The notes beneath the pieces were generated by a model. It was not told the DNA's origin. It searched no databases and saw nothing but the letters and a program-made list of their open reading frames with translations. The position numbers and the translations under genes are program-made. From NCBI GenBank assembly GCA_037962975.1, contig CM075669.1:83372001-83436000 (forward strand): a stretch of DNA of 64,000 nucleotides, read 5' to 3'. Position 1 is the first letter of the stretch; every line of letters begins with the position of its first letter. Source of the stretch: Clitoria ternatea. Lineage: Eukaryota; Streptophyta; Magnoliopsida; Fabales; Fabaceae. Of the stretch, positions 1-12,437 are shown one piece after another.

Positions 1-116
1 AGGGTGTGCTGATTGAAAGGGAGGATTGACCTTAGTGGGTGCTGATGGGACTGGGTGACGTGAGCAGACTGCTCCTCACGTTTTCCCACCCCACCATTCC
101 TTCCCTCATGCATGCG

Positions 117-250
117 TTTATAAGTGGACGATGGTTCTCCTTGCCATTCGTTCTTCAGAGTTCCTTGCGAGTTCCTTCTTCTTCTTTCTTCTTCTTCTTC
201 TCTTCTCCTTCTCTGCTCTCTATTTCATCCCCTGTTTCGGAAGACGAGTG
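117..250 (+). promoter_or_regulatory. Probable LTR H promoter: TATA box and CT-rich leader
   Basis: TTTATAAG at 117-124 contains a TATA-like core and is followed about 45 bases later by a strongly CT-rich tract with repeated TTC (165-225). This order is typical of the U3/R boundary of plant LTRs. The start site itself cannot be read from the sequence. Confidence 0.45.
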
Positions 251-483
251 ACGGTGTTGCAGAGGAGTCAGAGCTCCCTCACACGAGTAGAATAAGAGCA
301 TTGAAGCAGAAGCAGAAACAGCCCTGCACCATTCGTGGCTAGCATTCAAGTAAAGGCTAAGCGAGCGGAAGCATTGAGTGAAGCAGCAAGGAAGGGAACC
401 AACACCCAAGCAGAAAAGTCTCTCGGAGTCTCGTAGTTGGTAGGGGGAGTACCTTACATGTTAAATGCATAGGTTATGAATAG

Positions 484-1548
484 GTTCCGAGTGTTGAAGT
501 GATAGTTCTGTATCCTGTGTATAATAATGCTTGCATGTGGAGTAACCGAGTGTGAGACAAGTGAGAATGAGTGTTGCATGTTATTATCGTCCTTAAAGAT
601 GCATGCGTTGTTTGAACTCCGATACCCTATAACCCGATTGCATGTTACGTTGTGTTGACTGGAATGCTTGTTGAATCCGTTCATGTTCGTATGCATGCAT
701 GTGTTGACTGAGTCTTGACACTATTGTATACCGATTGCATATTATGTTGTACTGATTTGAAATGTTTGTTGGAACCTGTTGATCTTCATATGGATGCCTG
801 TGTTGAGTAAGTTCTGATACTGCTGTGTACCGAGTGCATGTTATGTTTGAGTTGATAAGAACGCTGATAGAAGCTTGATATTGAGTGATGCCGATTGCAT
901 TGGATTTATATGTTGTTAATAGAGCTAGGATGATGATTGCATGGAAGTATGTGTGTGTTAAATAAATATGTAGAATCCTGGAAATGCGTATTACCAACTG
1001 TATGTGAGATATGTATAACTGAGTGAAGGTTGTGCGCATGAATACTATGTTGTGTGATGGATCCGCGTGTGGCGCATGGGATTCGTTGTGCCGAGAGCAC
1101 GTAGTGTGGGACACTACCATCGGTTATAAAGCGTGGGACGCTATGAAATCCTTGAGTGGGACTCAAGGTAGCCCTGAGTGGGACTCGGGCTGCCTATGAT
1201 CACCTCCTTGGCACTGAGAGCATTGGTGTCACTTGTGGGCAAACGGTTGGGTACCTGTAAAATGGCCAAGCAGCTGGGAGCTGATTTGATAGCTGAAGAG
1301 CTATGTATAAAAAGGGCTGAGAGCCTATGTTGCAACGTCTAAACCGATACACACAAATGCGGAACCGAGTGAATATTCTGTGTTTACATTGCTACTGATG
1401 TTATGTGGAATTAACTGTGCTTGTGACGGTGTTGGTAAGACAATATATATATATATCCTCATGACCGAGTGTACTATTTCGTGTGTATACGATGTTAATG
1501 CTGATTAAAGTCTATTCCATGAATGTATGTTATGTATTGGAGAATTGC

Positions 1549-1579
<31 letters not shown>

Positions 1580-2816
1580 TGAGTGAGGATTATGGATTCT
1601 GACTGATAATTGTTCAATAAAAGCATTCTAATTCACGTATCGCAATATACTACCACTGATTGTTGTATGTTGATATTATCAAATTGATGCGTGTGAAAGG
1701 CTGAGTGATATCTGATGGATTCCGATTGGTAAGGATCTTATGTATGTTCTGGCTGATTGGCATTGCCCCGACTATAATAGTTGCCATGTATAATTGTGTA
1801 TATAAATATTGTTGTATAAAGGTGAGGCAACCTGAGTCAGTAGCTATCATTTAAAATTTAAGATGCTCACCCCTACTGTGGAAAATTTTCAGTGAATATC
1901 TCTCGTAATGAGGAGTGGAGGAGGAGCTGAAATGCCGGGGGAAGGGTTGCTGCACTATGAGATATCATGGCTGTGTATATGCTGTATATAGTGTTTTGAG
2001 TTAAGCCTTGGCCGGCTCGTGTTTTGTCGTTAGCCTTTAAATCAGAATTGAATTCCTTGGATCGGGAACATGACTTCTTGGTTGTAAAATCATGACATAC
2101 ACTTCTATATATATATATATATGCCTATGTTTATGCCACGTTACATGTCTATCTCATGTTGTGAAATGTCCGAGTGATCTATATATATATATATGTGCGT
2201 TCATATCTCTGATTGTGTAGGAAGTAACATGACCCAGCATGAAGGAAGCCAATTCATGTTCTAGAGGGTGAGCTTACGATTCTGTAACCGAGTGGGAGAG
2301 ATTTAGATGTTTGGAGTGAGTGAAAATCAGATAGCCCGAGTAGGGAGTGACGTAGAAGGCTGCCCAAACGACTAACTGCTAGGAGCCCTCCCGAGCGTAG
2401 AATAGTCAATAATTCCCGAGTGAGAATTTACTGAGTGGTGGTTCTTCCGAATAGAGAGTGACACCATAGACTGTAGAGGACCCCAATGAGGTGAACTATT
2501 GGTAATAAAGGAATCTGAGTGAGACTTAGCTTAGTGGGAAGCTTAGAGTAGGAAGGGGATGGTTACCGAGTGAAAACTAGGTGAGATATCCCGAGTGACT
2601 GAAGGGGTGCGAAGGTTGTCCCGAGTGAAAGGGTTCCCATATATTCCGAGTGAGAGCCAGTGAGGACCATTCCCGCATTATTCGTGTATGTATTCTGATT
2701 GTTGAAGCCGTGGAATAAGTTACGTTTCCGAGTGAATTAAGATCGAATTCTTCCGAGTGAACTAGGCGCTGGAATCCGAGTGCGGAAATACCGAGTGATA
2801 TGAGCAGATACCGAGA
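484..2816 (+). repeat. Dispersed CCGAGTGA motif array in LTR H
   Basis: The core CCGAGTG recurs about 18 times, sparse between 484 and 1470 and dense between 2169 and 2816 (for example near 2287, 2416, 2568, 2590, 2620, 2646, 2729, 2752, 2774 and 2789), usually as CCGAGTGA. Spacing is irregular, roughly 20-60 bases where dense, so this is not a simple tandem repeat. The copies lie on one strand. No function is known to me. Confidence 0.75.
1549..1578. repeat. AT dinucleotide microsatellite
   Basis: An uninterrupted TA run of about 30 bases. Shorter runs of the same type occur at 1442-1457, 2105-2122 and 2178-2195 in the same LTR, and at about 25782-25812 in LTR A. Confidence 0.85.
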
Positions 2817-3026
2817 GAAGCCTTCGCTTGAGCGGGTATGCGTAGCTGCGTGTTTCGCTTAAGTGATTTCCTCTTCTTCCGCTGTCATCTCCTCTGAATC
2901 GGTTTTATCTCTCTTGTTCTCTTTTCCTTTCATCTTCTTATGCCAAGGCATTCTGGCTTTCCTTTAATTGTGGAAAAATTTCCCCTGATTTTCTTGCTTA
3001 TGATTTTTTTAAATTAGGGTGTTACA

Positions 3027-4226
3027 ATATGAATGTTAAAAGTGCTTTTCTGAATGGGTTTATTGAAGAAGAAGTTTATGTAAAATAACCCCCTGGTTTT
3101 GAAGATGTATCTTCTCCAAATCATGTTTTCAAACTTAGTAAAGATTTGTATGGTCTGAAATAAGCCCCTAGAGCTTGGTATGACAGACTTAATACCTTTT
3201 TGATTTCAAAAAGCTTTACTAGAGGAAAAGTATATACAACTCTATTCAGAAAAAGATCTCATAAGAACTTCATAATTGTGTAAATTTATATGGATGATAT
3301 TGTTTTTGGTGTTACTGATGTAAGTCTGTGTAAAGAATTTTCTAAAATGATGCAAGTTGAATTTGAAATGAATATGAAGAGAGAACTTAAATTCTTCCCA
3401 GGCTTGCAGATCAAACAGACTGATGATGATATTTTTATCCATCAACAGAAGTACACCAAGGAGTTGCTCAAAAAGTTTAAAATGGCTAATGCTAAGCCCA
3501 TGAGCACTCCTATGCATCCAAACTGTATAATTAATAAAGATGAGTTTGGTACATCAATGGATCAAACCTTATATAGAGGAATGATAGGTTCACTTTTGTA
3601 CCTCATATCTAACAGACTAGATATAATGTTTAGTGTTTACATGTGTACAAGATATCAATCAGACCCTAAGGAATCACACTTGTCTGTAATGAAGAGGATT
3701 TTGAGATATCTTGTTGGAACCACTAACCTTGGGTTGTTCTACAAAAGAATAGACTTTTTCTCTCTATTAGGATATTGTGATGCAAATTTTGCAAGAGATA
3801 GAGTAGACAGAAAATGCACAAATGGTTGATGTCATTTTCTTGGACAAAGTCTGATATCTTGGGGAAGCAAAAAGTAGAATTCAATTACACTTTCAACAGT
3901 AGAATCTAAGTATATGTCTGCAGTAGGCTGTTGCTCTTAACTTCTTTGGATAAAGTACCAATTCGAAGATTACTCAATCAAATAATAAGAGATCCCTGTG
4001 TTTTGTGACAACACAAGTGCAATAAATCTCTCAAAGAATCCCATTCAGCATTCCAAAGTAAAGCATATAAAGGTGAAGTATCACTTCATTAGAGACTATG
4101 TACAAAAAGGGATTTTGGACATGAAGTTTATGAACACAGATAATTAATGGGAAAACACAAAGCCTTTGGCTAAGGCCAGGTTTGCTTTCATTAAGTATAA
4201 TTTAAACTTAAGAAATATTACTTGAA
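3027..4226 (+). pseudogene. Copia F pol fragment: reverse transcriptase and RNase H
   Basis: The segment opens inside the copia reverse transcriptase domain (NVKSAFLNGFIEEEVYV) because the upstream gene half was displaced by LTR H. The catalytic YMDD is at about 3289-3300, followed by the longest open stretch (3290-3829) with the conserved GMIGSLLYL and SHLSVMKRILRYLVGT blocks. RNase H remnants continue to about 4225. In-frame stops occur early (after YVK, in the YGLK-APRAWY block, before YMDD) and again after CTNG near 3827. The integrase, protease and gag would lie left of the window. It is a decayed gene that is not translatable. The family assignment is firm; the Sirevirus assignment of F is inferred from its env-position ORF and polypurine tract. 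Confidence 0.9.
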
Positions 4227-4645
4227 TATGTCTATTCTAAATGTTGAATTGCTTGAAAAGTCTGAATGCATGATAGGTTTGGGTCTTTTGTTGTTTGGTT
4301 TAGTTGGTTGATATGTTTGAACCCATAATTATATGCTTCTATTTTATACTGAGAGGAAAAAGGTTTTAGGATTCATGGAAACTAAAAACATTTCACATTT
4401 TATTGTCTTTTACTCTAAAATGCACAACGTGGCAGCAGTTAATACCTTTTTGTGTAACTGCCACTTGAGACGTGTTTCTCTCCTCACTAGTGGATAATTA
4501 TTACCTTTTAAATAAGTGGCTTTTCATTTCATTTCCCACCTTTCAAAAACCATTCAAGTCTTTCATCTTCCTAAAGCTATTCTTCTCTAAGTCTTCTCAT
4601 TTCCTTTAACCCTAAACCCTTCATCTCTCTCATTGAGCATTAGTC
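4227..4645 (+). other. Linker between F pol and the downstream ORF
   Basis: AT-rich DNA without a convincing ORF. It separates the RNase H end from the start of the env-position ORF, as in Sirevirus layouts. Nothing else is seen. Confidence 0.5.
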
Positions 4646-6955
4646 ATGGCATCCAAACTTTCTATTGGAGATATTGTGGAGTCTTCTTTCTTCCACTCTG
4701 AGCAACATAAACTTGATAGATGAGACATTACAACTGAGATAGATAGAATTAGTTACACATGTGTTGACAGGGAGCCTTACTCTCTTTCCTTGGTTTTAGA
4801 CTTCTAGAAGAGTATTACAGTGGACTAGTCCAAGTTTATCATTTTGGGGAAGCTTAAAGGGAAAAATATTTAAATATCTGAGGACGTCATTGCTACTGTC
4901 ATTAGATGTCCCTCTATTGGTAACGTGTATGCTGATGATTTCGAGTATGAAGTGGTCTCTTCTTTGGAGATCAACAAGTTGCTGCATGGAACCACTCACT
5001 CAGCCAAGTCTGTCTCTAGGAACCTTCTTCCCAAGGTCAAAATGCTTTACCTTGTCATGAGGAAAGTCTTTTTCCCTAGGAAAAGTGCTAAAAATACTGT
5101 TACCAAGCTAGACAGGTTCTGTATATATCACATGCTCATAAAGGAGAAAGTCAATCTGGCTAATGTCATTATTACATACCTCATTCCATCAGTAGGGAAG
5201 AAACATAATAAAATCCCCTACCCAGCTATGTTGATGAAAGTGTTTACACTAGAGAATATGCAAACCCAGACTGTAATTGATTTGATACAGTCTTCATCCT
5301 TAGTAAGAAAGCTTCCAACCTTTTCACCCCTACTTGATCAGACCTTGGAAAGGTCCTTCCTCACACCAGTTCAAAAGAAAAGGTCTGCCCCTGTAGACAT
5401 AAAGAAAAGGAAGTCTGAGCCTGAGCCAGTTAAACAGGCCCTCAAGAGGAAAAGTGGTAGAGTCATGTTGCCTGTCAAGAAGTCTAGAAAGTTGATTTTG
5501 GATGATTTTGATGAGTTAGAGATTTCAGATTCACCTCTGAATATCAAGTCAAAGTTTGTTACTCCCCCCTCCCTTACTAAGAAATCTGTGCCTGAAAGCA
5601 TAAAGGATACTGAAAAATCATCAAACTCTGATGATGGAATTTGTCTCAGTCAGTTAAGGCTTAAGGTTATGGCACAACAGAAGCAAGCTTCTCAAGTTTA
5701 ACAATAACAACCTCAACAACAACAACAACAGAAACCTCAACAACAGTAGTAGACACCATTCTCTCTCACCTCTGAAGCATGTAAGTAGTTTATGAATGTT
5801 TTTATTGCATTACATCCTTCTACGTCTGTTCATGGATGAACCAGCACTATATGGGAAGGCAAGTATCAAGAGCTCAGGTCTGCCTACTTGAATGATAAGA
5901 GAGTAAATAAGGAAGAATTGATGAAGTGTAGTGGTTATCCTAGTTTTGTGTAGTATATCAAATTCAATTCAGGTCACGTTAAGAGTTTTCCAAAGTATGA
6001 TATTCTGAAGTGGAATCACATAAATTGGATTAACAGGTTCTATGAAGTGATGGGTGAATTTTAGAATGACCAAGCCAGCTTCAGGACCAAGGTTGTAGGG
6101 AAGAGAAAAAGTTATGAGTCTGAGACAAGTCTAAAGAAAGTAAAGTCTGACTCTATGAGCAGCCAATCCCAAATAGAGTTTACCTTATCACCCCAACCTG
6201 ATAAGACCTCCCAGCCAGACCAAACTGACTAGATCCCACCTGAACTTAGACTTGCACTTGTCCTTGCTCCACAACCACGCTCTCCTCCCAAACCACCTAA
6301 ACATTATCCCCTTCATCTTATCACCCATGGAGTACTTCTTTTTATAAACTATAAACCCACCCTTGATGAAAATGACTTAGGCTATTACCATCCTTCTAAC
6401 CTAGCCATTGTCAATGTCCCTGGTTTTAACAGAAGGAAAGTTCATATCCTTCCTTCAGCTCCTCGCTATGTTCCCCCAATGACCTTTGAAAAACTCATGA
6501 ACTACCCCCACCTTTTCTCAAAAATAGACATTGATATGTACTTTGCTCTCAAGACAGAAGAAACTTGTGTTTAGAGGGATATGAGGAAAACATCGCAACA
6601 TCATAAGTTTCACAGAGTAATGACTCATAGAAAGAAAATTTTGATTGCTCCAGACCGTCTGCAACCAAGCGTAGTAAAGATTTAGCTAGGCAGAATAAAG
6701 CAACCCATGCTCCCTAAATATAAGCCTCGTTACAAAGATCCTCTTAGACCTTGTGAGCTTCCTAAAGACTCTCTGAAAAGTATCTTGCCTGCTCCCAAAT
6801 CAATAGAAGAACATGCTGATGCCCTTTGGTGTCATTATTTATGGACAATCAGAGAAGAAGGCTTTTGTTTTGAACCATCAATTCCTAACCAACCTTTTTT
6901 TCTTTATCGTTCTTTTATTATTTACTTTCACTCATCTATATCTTTATCTTTCAGA
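4646..6955 (+). pseudogene. Copia F env-position ORF (decayed)
   Basis: A long reading frame begins MASKLSIGDIVESSFFHSEQ at 4646 and can be followed with stops and shifts to about 6950. The best preserved part is 4925-5701, 258 residues, rich in Lys, Ser and Pro in its C-terminal half (several KKR/KRK clusters). A CAA-rich tract at about 5700-5750, which would encode polyGln, follows. A second basic, proline-rich part continues through about 6180-6300 and 6707-6930. It lies between RNase H and the polypurine tract, the env-like position of Sireviruses. I cannot assign a domain: no signal peptide or clear membrane helix is visible in the readable part, so calling it an envelope protein would be unsupported. 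It may belong to the broad class of plant transposon proteins also represented by the D ORF at 12898-13968, but I see no alignable motif. Confidence 0.6.
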
Positions 6956-7446
6956 CTTACTTCTTTATCCTTGTCTGAGTCTGTAGTTTATTTTGATTAT
7001 GATCAGTCTGTAATGCTTTGTTACAATGAATTATGCTGATCCTTTACCATATTATCAATGAAGCTTTTGAATACTCTGATATATGATATTAGCTCTAAGT
7101 ATACATGCTTTAGTCTTATCTTAAGTTGCTCTAAGTTTGAATCTTAATTGCTCTGATTTGATATTGTCTTTCTAATTCTCTCATAAGGACATAAAAATTT
7201 ACACGACAAATGTATATCAGTAATTAAGAATTTCTTTAAAGCTCTGATCTTCCTGGATATCATAAATTTATTTAAGCTCTAATATTGTTCACACATTTGT
7301 TCTATGACATAATTTCTTATATGTATGCCCTGATATTAAATGTGATCAAGTGTTTTGATAATATATAAGTTTGAATCATCCTTCTTTCTATTCATATTAT
7401 CTTGGACTTTATTTATGAAAAAGACTTGATGTTTGATATCAACAAA
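6956..7446 (+). other. AT-rich noncoding region before the F 3' LTR
   Basis: No ORF. The words CTCTGAT and CTCTAAG recur (for example 7075, 7092, 7130, 7156, 7240, 7277), which gives the stretch a weakly repetitive character. Confidence 0.45.
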
Positions 7447-7460
7447 TAGGGGGAGATTAT
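7447..7460 (+). promoter_or_regulatory. Polypurine tract of copia F
   Basis: ATAGGGGGAGATTA lies directly before the proposed LTR start TGAGAACAAG. AGGGGGAGA is the usual plus-strand primer of Sireviruses and other plant copia elements. Confidence 0.75.
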
Positions 7461-8121
7461 TGAGAACAAGTCTGGTTGGAAAAGGAAATTGATAATATCC
7501 CTGGACTAGACCCCAAACTACGTCATTATAACCAGACTCCGTGATTTGTTAATAACATACATCAATATATTTAAATTAAAAGAAGTCTGCTTATGTGTGA
7601 TCTAACCTATCTATCTTAGTGTTTCAGGAATTATATGCTAAGTGTACAGATTACAAGTAAAAAAGGGAGTCCATAAAATCAAAAGACTGATACATCAAAA
7701 GTTACATTTTAGACTTTACCCAAAAAATTTGGTTTAAGAATTTTTCAGTTATATAAATCAACATAGTTAGGCCTCAGACTTATTGAGCATCAAGATCTTA
7801 CAACTTGAACATTACTCCAAAGTACAAATCACAATATTCTAAACTCTTTGAAGATGCATTGAAATTCAAGCCCTTATCAAGAAGAATGTGCTTATCATAA
7901 AAAAGGATAAGAGACAAATCAGCAGAGCAGCTAAAGTAGTTTTTCAAAGACATCAGCGTAACAACTATACATACTTCAGAAAAGTTGAACCAAGTTAGCT
8001 TGTGTGTCAGAATAAATCAAAAGAATTACAACATTAGTCTCTGCATGTTTGCTAGAAGAAAGAAAGCCAACAATTAGTTTTTCTCACTGAAGTTCTCAAG
8101 GAACACCTTATTTATGAAAGT
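7461..8121 (+). mobile_element. Copia F 3' LTR, left half
   Basis: Starts TGAGAACAAG right after the polypurine tract. A TATA-like TATAAAT lies at 7752-7758. The LTR stops without a proper terminus where LTR B begins (TGTCAACCCTC at 8122). A fragment with the features of a copia LTR 3' end, near 43326-43935, is the likely other half, which would make the LTR about 1.27 kb. Confidence 0.65.
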
Positions 8122-9529
8122 TGTCAACCCTCGATTTCCCAGACCTGAATCCCGATGTAATCAAGTTAACTAATTAATAAAAATATGAGTAAATTTTTTG
8201 TGTTTAAAAGAAACTCCAACATCTAACATTACATCAAGACCCAAACCATGAAAAACCGAAGATTAAGATTTTTGAATTTAATAAACTGGATTGATAAATA
8301 AATTGCCCCAATGTTTGTTTACAGAGAAAAAGAATATGTATATTGGGCACACTCCTAGTCCCATATATGAAGATATGAGAAAATGCTTAAAAGTAAGTAA
8401 AGAAATTAAGAAAAACTGAGTTCTGGTCACTCACTTAAGCAACGCATCTCTCGCTTGAGCGAGATCACGATTACTCGCTTGAGCGAGCCTAAAGTTGCCT
8501 GAGTGAGAAAAACCAAGCCCACGCTTGAGCGAGCCTCACTCGGTTGAGCGAAAATTATCCAGTGACAAATTCCCAATTATTTCGCTTAAGCGAGACATCC
8601 TCGCTTGGGTAAAAAACTTTCAGAATCATTTTCATGTATATTTGCTTGAGTAAGCTCCTACTCGCTTGAGTGAGATTTCGACAGAACCAAATCCCTTGGC
8701 CTTCGCTTGACGCTTGAGCAAAAAATGGCCAGAGGCCACATATCTAATGCATAACCAACTCGCTTGAGTGAGTTTATCAGTATTTGCAAATTTAACTTTG
8801 GTAATTCAATTTACATGGCGCCTAAAAATGTATTTTTCAAAGATTTAACCTCAACCATCACTTGGCACACATTTATATGCTTAATTAAGACTAATTCCAA
8901 CAAATCTCAAACCTTGATTCAAGCTCTACATCAATCTATGCATAAATGACAATCTGTATACATTTTGGTCCAACTAACCATGCCAATTTACAACATTGGC
9001 CTATTTGGCCATAACCACTCATACAAACAAGTCATATACATACATTTTGAGTTATGGCAACGTCTACACAAGGTTTTAGCCACCAAATTGGAATATAGTT
9101 TTTCCATTTCCTAATATTTTTATACAATTTAGCATCCCAATGAACATAATTACACTCTTATGCATTATCAATGACCATAATTCATAATCAACATCATTCA
9201 TTCATCAATGTGGCATAAAGCCAACATACTACAATGGTCATCCAACAATGTCATGTTCATAACCAAAAATTAGCCTTTACACCCTCAAGGACTAATTTTC
9301 ACGCATGGCCTATCAAAATATACATCATAATCATTTAAATACATACTAAGCATATTTCAACATCATATGCTATACAAAACAATTGTTTGCTAGCCAAGAC
9401 ATTACTATACCACTAATTTACCTTCTCTAGCAAAACATGTACACTTTCAAAATATACGCATCTCACCCCATGCATATCCTACATCATAATACTAAAAATA
9501 GTCAACATGGGAGAGTTAGTTATACATTC
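8122..9529 (-). mobile_element. Gypsy-type LTR B, left part
   Basis: Begins TGTCAACCCTCG at 8122 inside the F LTR. It shares a layout with LTR B' (26655-30580): a dense array of GCTTGAGCGAG words, then an AT-rich stretch, then the conserved phrase AACATGGGAGAG (about 9505 here, 27978 in B'). The sequence breaks off at the CATTC duplication (9525-9529) where LTR C starts, and homology to B' resumes at 42153. Strand is given by analogy with B', whose CT-rich leader reads on the minus strand. No ORF of interest. Confidence 0.75.
8436..8775. repeat. GCTTGAGCGAG motif array in LTR B
   Basis: About a dozen intact or degenerate copies of CTCGCTTGAGCGAG-like words at 20-40 base intervals. Copies occur on both strands because the motif is nearly self-complementary (GCTTGAGC against GCTCAAGC). 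The same array occurs in B' at 27005-27460. Confidence 0.85.
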
Positions 9530-11146
9530 TGTAACATCCTTGGTAAATTAATATTAGGGAACATAAAATAAGTATCTAATTGAGTTTAAATTATGGAAAA
9601 CAAGGATTTTGAGGTAAATACTTGATTTAAAATAAATTTTAAAGAAAATGGAGGATTAGAGCTTGACGTGTAGTATCAGGGCAACTTTATTGACCTGACG
9701 CATAGCGTCAGTGTGACACGTAGCGTCAGCGTCGCGATTTGTTTTTAAAATACTTGAACAGCTAAAACCCGAGAGCATGCAAAACACATCCCTTACTCTT
9801 CTCTTTCCCTCTTAAGCTGTGGAAGCCTAATTAAAGTCAATTGTTGGTGAATTCTTGAAGTGAATCACATTTTAAGCCTCAGGAAGCAAGGTTTATCCAT
9901 TGGAACTACTAATTTCATGTTCTTTTCCTTTCCCTTTTTCTCTCTCTCTCTAAACCAAGGATGCATGTTAGTGAGGAAGCTATGACCTTGTATTTTATGA
10001 TCGTGGGAGGTTGAGCATTGTTCCTAGGATGAGGGGTACAAAGAAAATCTAACGGATTCCATATTTAGGCACTTGTAGGTTCATATTTAAGGATTGGAAG
10101 ACTGTTGATATGGTGGGTCTTGGAAACAAGGATCGGAAATAGAAAAAGGTAAGCTTCAGTAACCTTGGATTGAGGTTCATAATTATTTTGAGGTTATGGG
10201 TTATGGTTTTGGTAGTTATAATATTTATTAGAGCTTTTATAAATTTAATCTTAGAGTTTTGATTGACTTCGGAGGAACCCAACATTTGATTTGAAGATTC
10301 GGGAAGCTTGGAATCGAGGTAAGAGGGTGTGCTGGGTTAAGGTTAATATAGAAATGTAATTATAGGAAAAAGGTGTATGATAGTCACTCTAATTAGTTAA
10401 ATCAAATTGAATAAGTTATGATGAATTATGAAGTATATAAAATGGAAGTAAGTGAGAATATTAGAGTGAAGAAGGTAAAATAACTGATAAGATTGGTAAA
10501 TGGCTAGGTAGTGTAATAGTATCATATTATTTAAGGGATTTAGGCGCATATGTATATCTATAAATATATGATATGGTGGATTATAAAATAAAAAGTGAGT
10601 CTAAGTGGGATAAATGCATTCATAAATATATATATAAATGAGAGATAAGAGAGTGCGAAACCCATAATGAGAAATAAGATTATTTGAAATTAATAATATG
10701 TATGTGGATGATATTAGTATGATACAGAGATTATGTAGGAGAATGTAACGTTATAAATTATAAAAAAAGAATAACCTTGGTAAGGAATTAATGCAGAAAG
10801 AGTTTATAATGAAATAATGTAATTGGAGATTATGAATAAAGATTACAAGCTAATGTTAAGATCAAAATGATGGTGGATTTTGAGTTAGTAAGTAAGGAGA
10901 AAGTGAGTGGCATGTTGCTAATAATGGTGGTAATGTTATAGGTGTATATGTATGTATATGAATATCATGAATATGGTCTTGATTGATGATGAGTCCTATT
11001 ATAGTGCATTGATGAGTTAAATGTGATGATGATTTATAAGATGATATATGTATGTAATGAAGTGGTCTTGTCCTTGAAATGAATAATAATTATGTTGTTT
11101 AAGGTGCATGTCAATATGATTGTGAATGATTGTTGAAAGTGAATAC
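9530..11146 (+). mobile_element. Gypsy-type LTR C, first part
   Basis: Starts TGTAACATCC at 9530, preceded by CATTC (9525-9529). The same five bases follow the proposed right end at 42153-42157, and sequence homologous to B' is continuous across the two sides. Pyrimidine-rich leader-like sequence lies at about 9790-9960. The last five bases, AATAC at 11142-11146, are the target duplication of copia D. From 10300 to 11146 it is AT-rich and shows no gene. Confidence 0.8.
9663..9735 (+). repeat. GACGCATAGCGTCAG motif cluster, LTR C left
   Basis: Several copies of an imperfect palindrome built on TGACGC/GCGTCA within about 70 bases (GACGTGTAG, GACGCATAGCGTCAG, CACGTAGCGTCAGCGTCGCG). A matching cluster lies near the other end of the same LTR at 41879-41944. 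Confidence 0.7.
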
Positions 11147-12437
11147 TATTAAACAAGTGGCCTCAATACTCAAGGGGGGGGGTGAATTGAGTGTTAAAAA
11201 CTTTTCTTTTGAATGCCTTTGAAATTGATTCCTCTTTCACAAAATATACTTGTATGCAATAGATAGCAAGTGTAGTGCAAGAGTCAATGTAAAATAATGT
11301 GCAAATGTTACTTAGGCAATATATCAAACACTTGGTATGCAACACTTTAACACAAGTTGTTCAAGCAAATACAAGAGGGGCTTTCACAATCAACAAAAAA
11401 TAATCAAACCAAAGGTAATATGTAAATGCAAAAGAGTAGGGAAGAGAAGCTTGCAAACCAATTTAATGAGTTCCACCAACCCGGTGTACGTCTCGCCTTC
11501 AAGCAACCCACTTGAAGGATTCCACTATTGAAGATTTGAGATAGAAGCTTTGAGCAATTGTCTCCTAGTGTCCCACACTCAAGAATCTAATTCTCACAAG
11601 CACAAGGATAACCCACCCAATCTCACAATCTCTCAATATCCCCAAAGGTTGAACCCCAACCTTTGAAACCACTCACCCTAGAGTGAAATTTGGTGTTTGG
11701 TGTTTGTGTTTACAAGCAATATACTCTCTTAATAGAGTGGATAAGCAAATGAAGAGCTCTCATAATTTCTAATTCTCAACAGGAGAGGATATACAAGTTC
11801 TAATCTTAAGGATTCAGAATATACAAATAAAATGAACTCACTAAGCACAAATGTAAGTAAAGATTGATTTCCTTTTGTTGTGTTTCTTGTGCTTGAGTTA
11901 GGGATCCTTTTATAGAGCCTTTCAAGGTCCTCATAGCCGTTATGCATCATGGTTCCAGCTTGTCTCTGCGTATAGTGGGTTATGGGTCTTTGTTTCCCAC
12001 TTAAATCTGTCTTTTTAGTGATGTTTTCCATTACTTGAATCGATTCATGCGTATACGAATCGATTCATAACATTCTATTTTGGACATTTTGAATTTCAAA
12101 CACGTGTGAATCGATTCATGCTAAGTGTGAATTGATTCATGGTTTACTGTTTTGTGATTTTGGGACTTCCAGGCCTTTGAATTGATTCATGCATTGCATG
12201 AATCGATTCATGCTTTGCTGTTTGTTGTTTATCCATGCTTTTTGATGCTTCCTTGATTCATTTTGCTTCATGGTTCCTTTTTTTCATCTTCATGCATTGT
12301 TCTCTTGATTATTTGATCATTTGGGAGCATATCCTTCATGATTTCTTGAATCTTTGATTTGAGTGTTTCATGAATGATGCTTTTCTTGTTTTTGGATACT
12401 TGTCATTATCAAAACCTGTCTACAACATGCAAATACA
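11147..12437 (-). repeat. 3' LTR of copia D
   Basis: On the minus strand it runs from TGTATTTGCATG to TTTAATA; the terminal CA is mutated to TA (the plus strand begins TATTAAAC where the other LTR has TGTTAAAC). A TATA box (CTATAAAAGG on the minus strand) lies at 11909-11914. The palindromic GAATCGATTC cluster is at 12029-12215. Confidence 0.92.
12027..12215. repeat. TGAATCGATTCA palindrome array, D 3' LTR
   Basis: Six copies of the 12-base palindrome TGAATCGATTCA or one-base variants, often extended to CATGAATCGATTCATG. It occupies the LTR just upstream of the TATA box when read on the minus strand. The matching array of the 5' LTR is at 20174-20350. Confidence 0.9.

Larger units (their letters stand above)
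1..3026 (+). mobile_element. Gypsy-type LTR H, 5' end outside the window (solo or 3' LTR)
   Basis: The segment ends with GGGTGTTACA at 3017-3026, the terminus expected of an LTR whose other end is TGTAACACCC-like. Immediately after it the reading frame of a copia reverse transcriptase begins mid-gene, so this LTR was inserted into copia F. A TATA box and a CT-rich leader lie at 119-250, which places the missing LTR start a few hundred bases before the window. No gag or pol is visible, so it is a solo LTR or the 3' LTR of an element lying to the left. Assignment to Ty3/gypsy rests on terminus and length only. No ORF here looks coding. Confidence 0.7.

Noticed and set aside
593..1335. Minus-strand ORFs of up to 175 codons at the left edge
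   Set aside because: Located in LTR H opposite to its transcription sense, with low-complexity His/Ile/Thr-rich translation and no recognisable domain.
8436..8775. CRISPR-like array of GCTTGAGCGAG repeats
   Set aside because: Spacing is irregular, the repeat is short and degenerate, and the context is a plant LTR.
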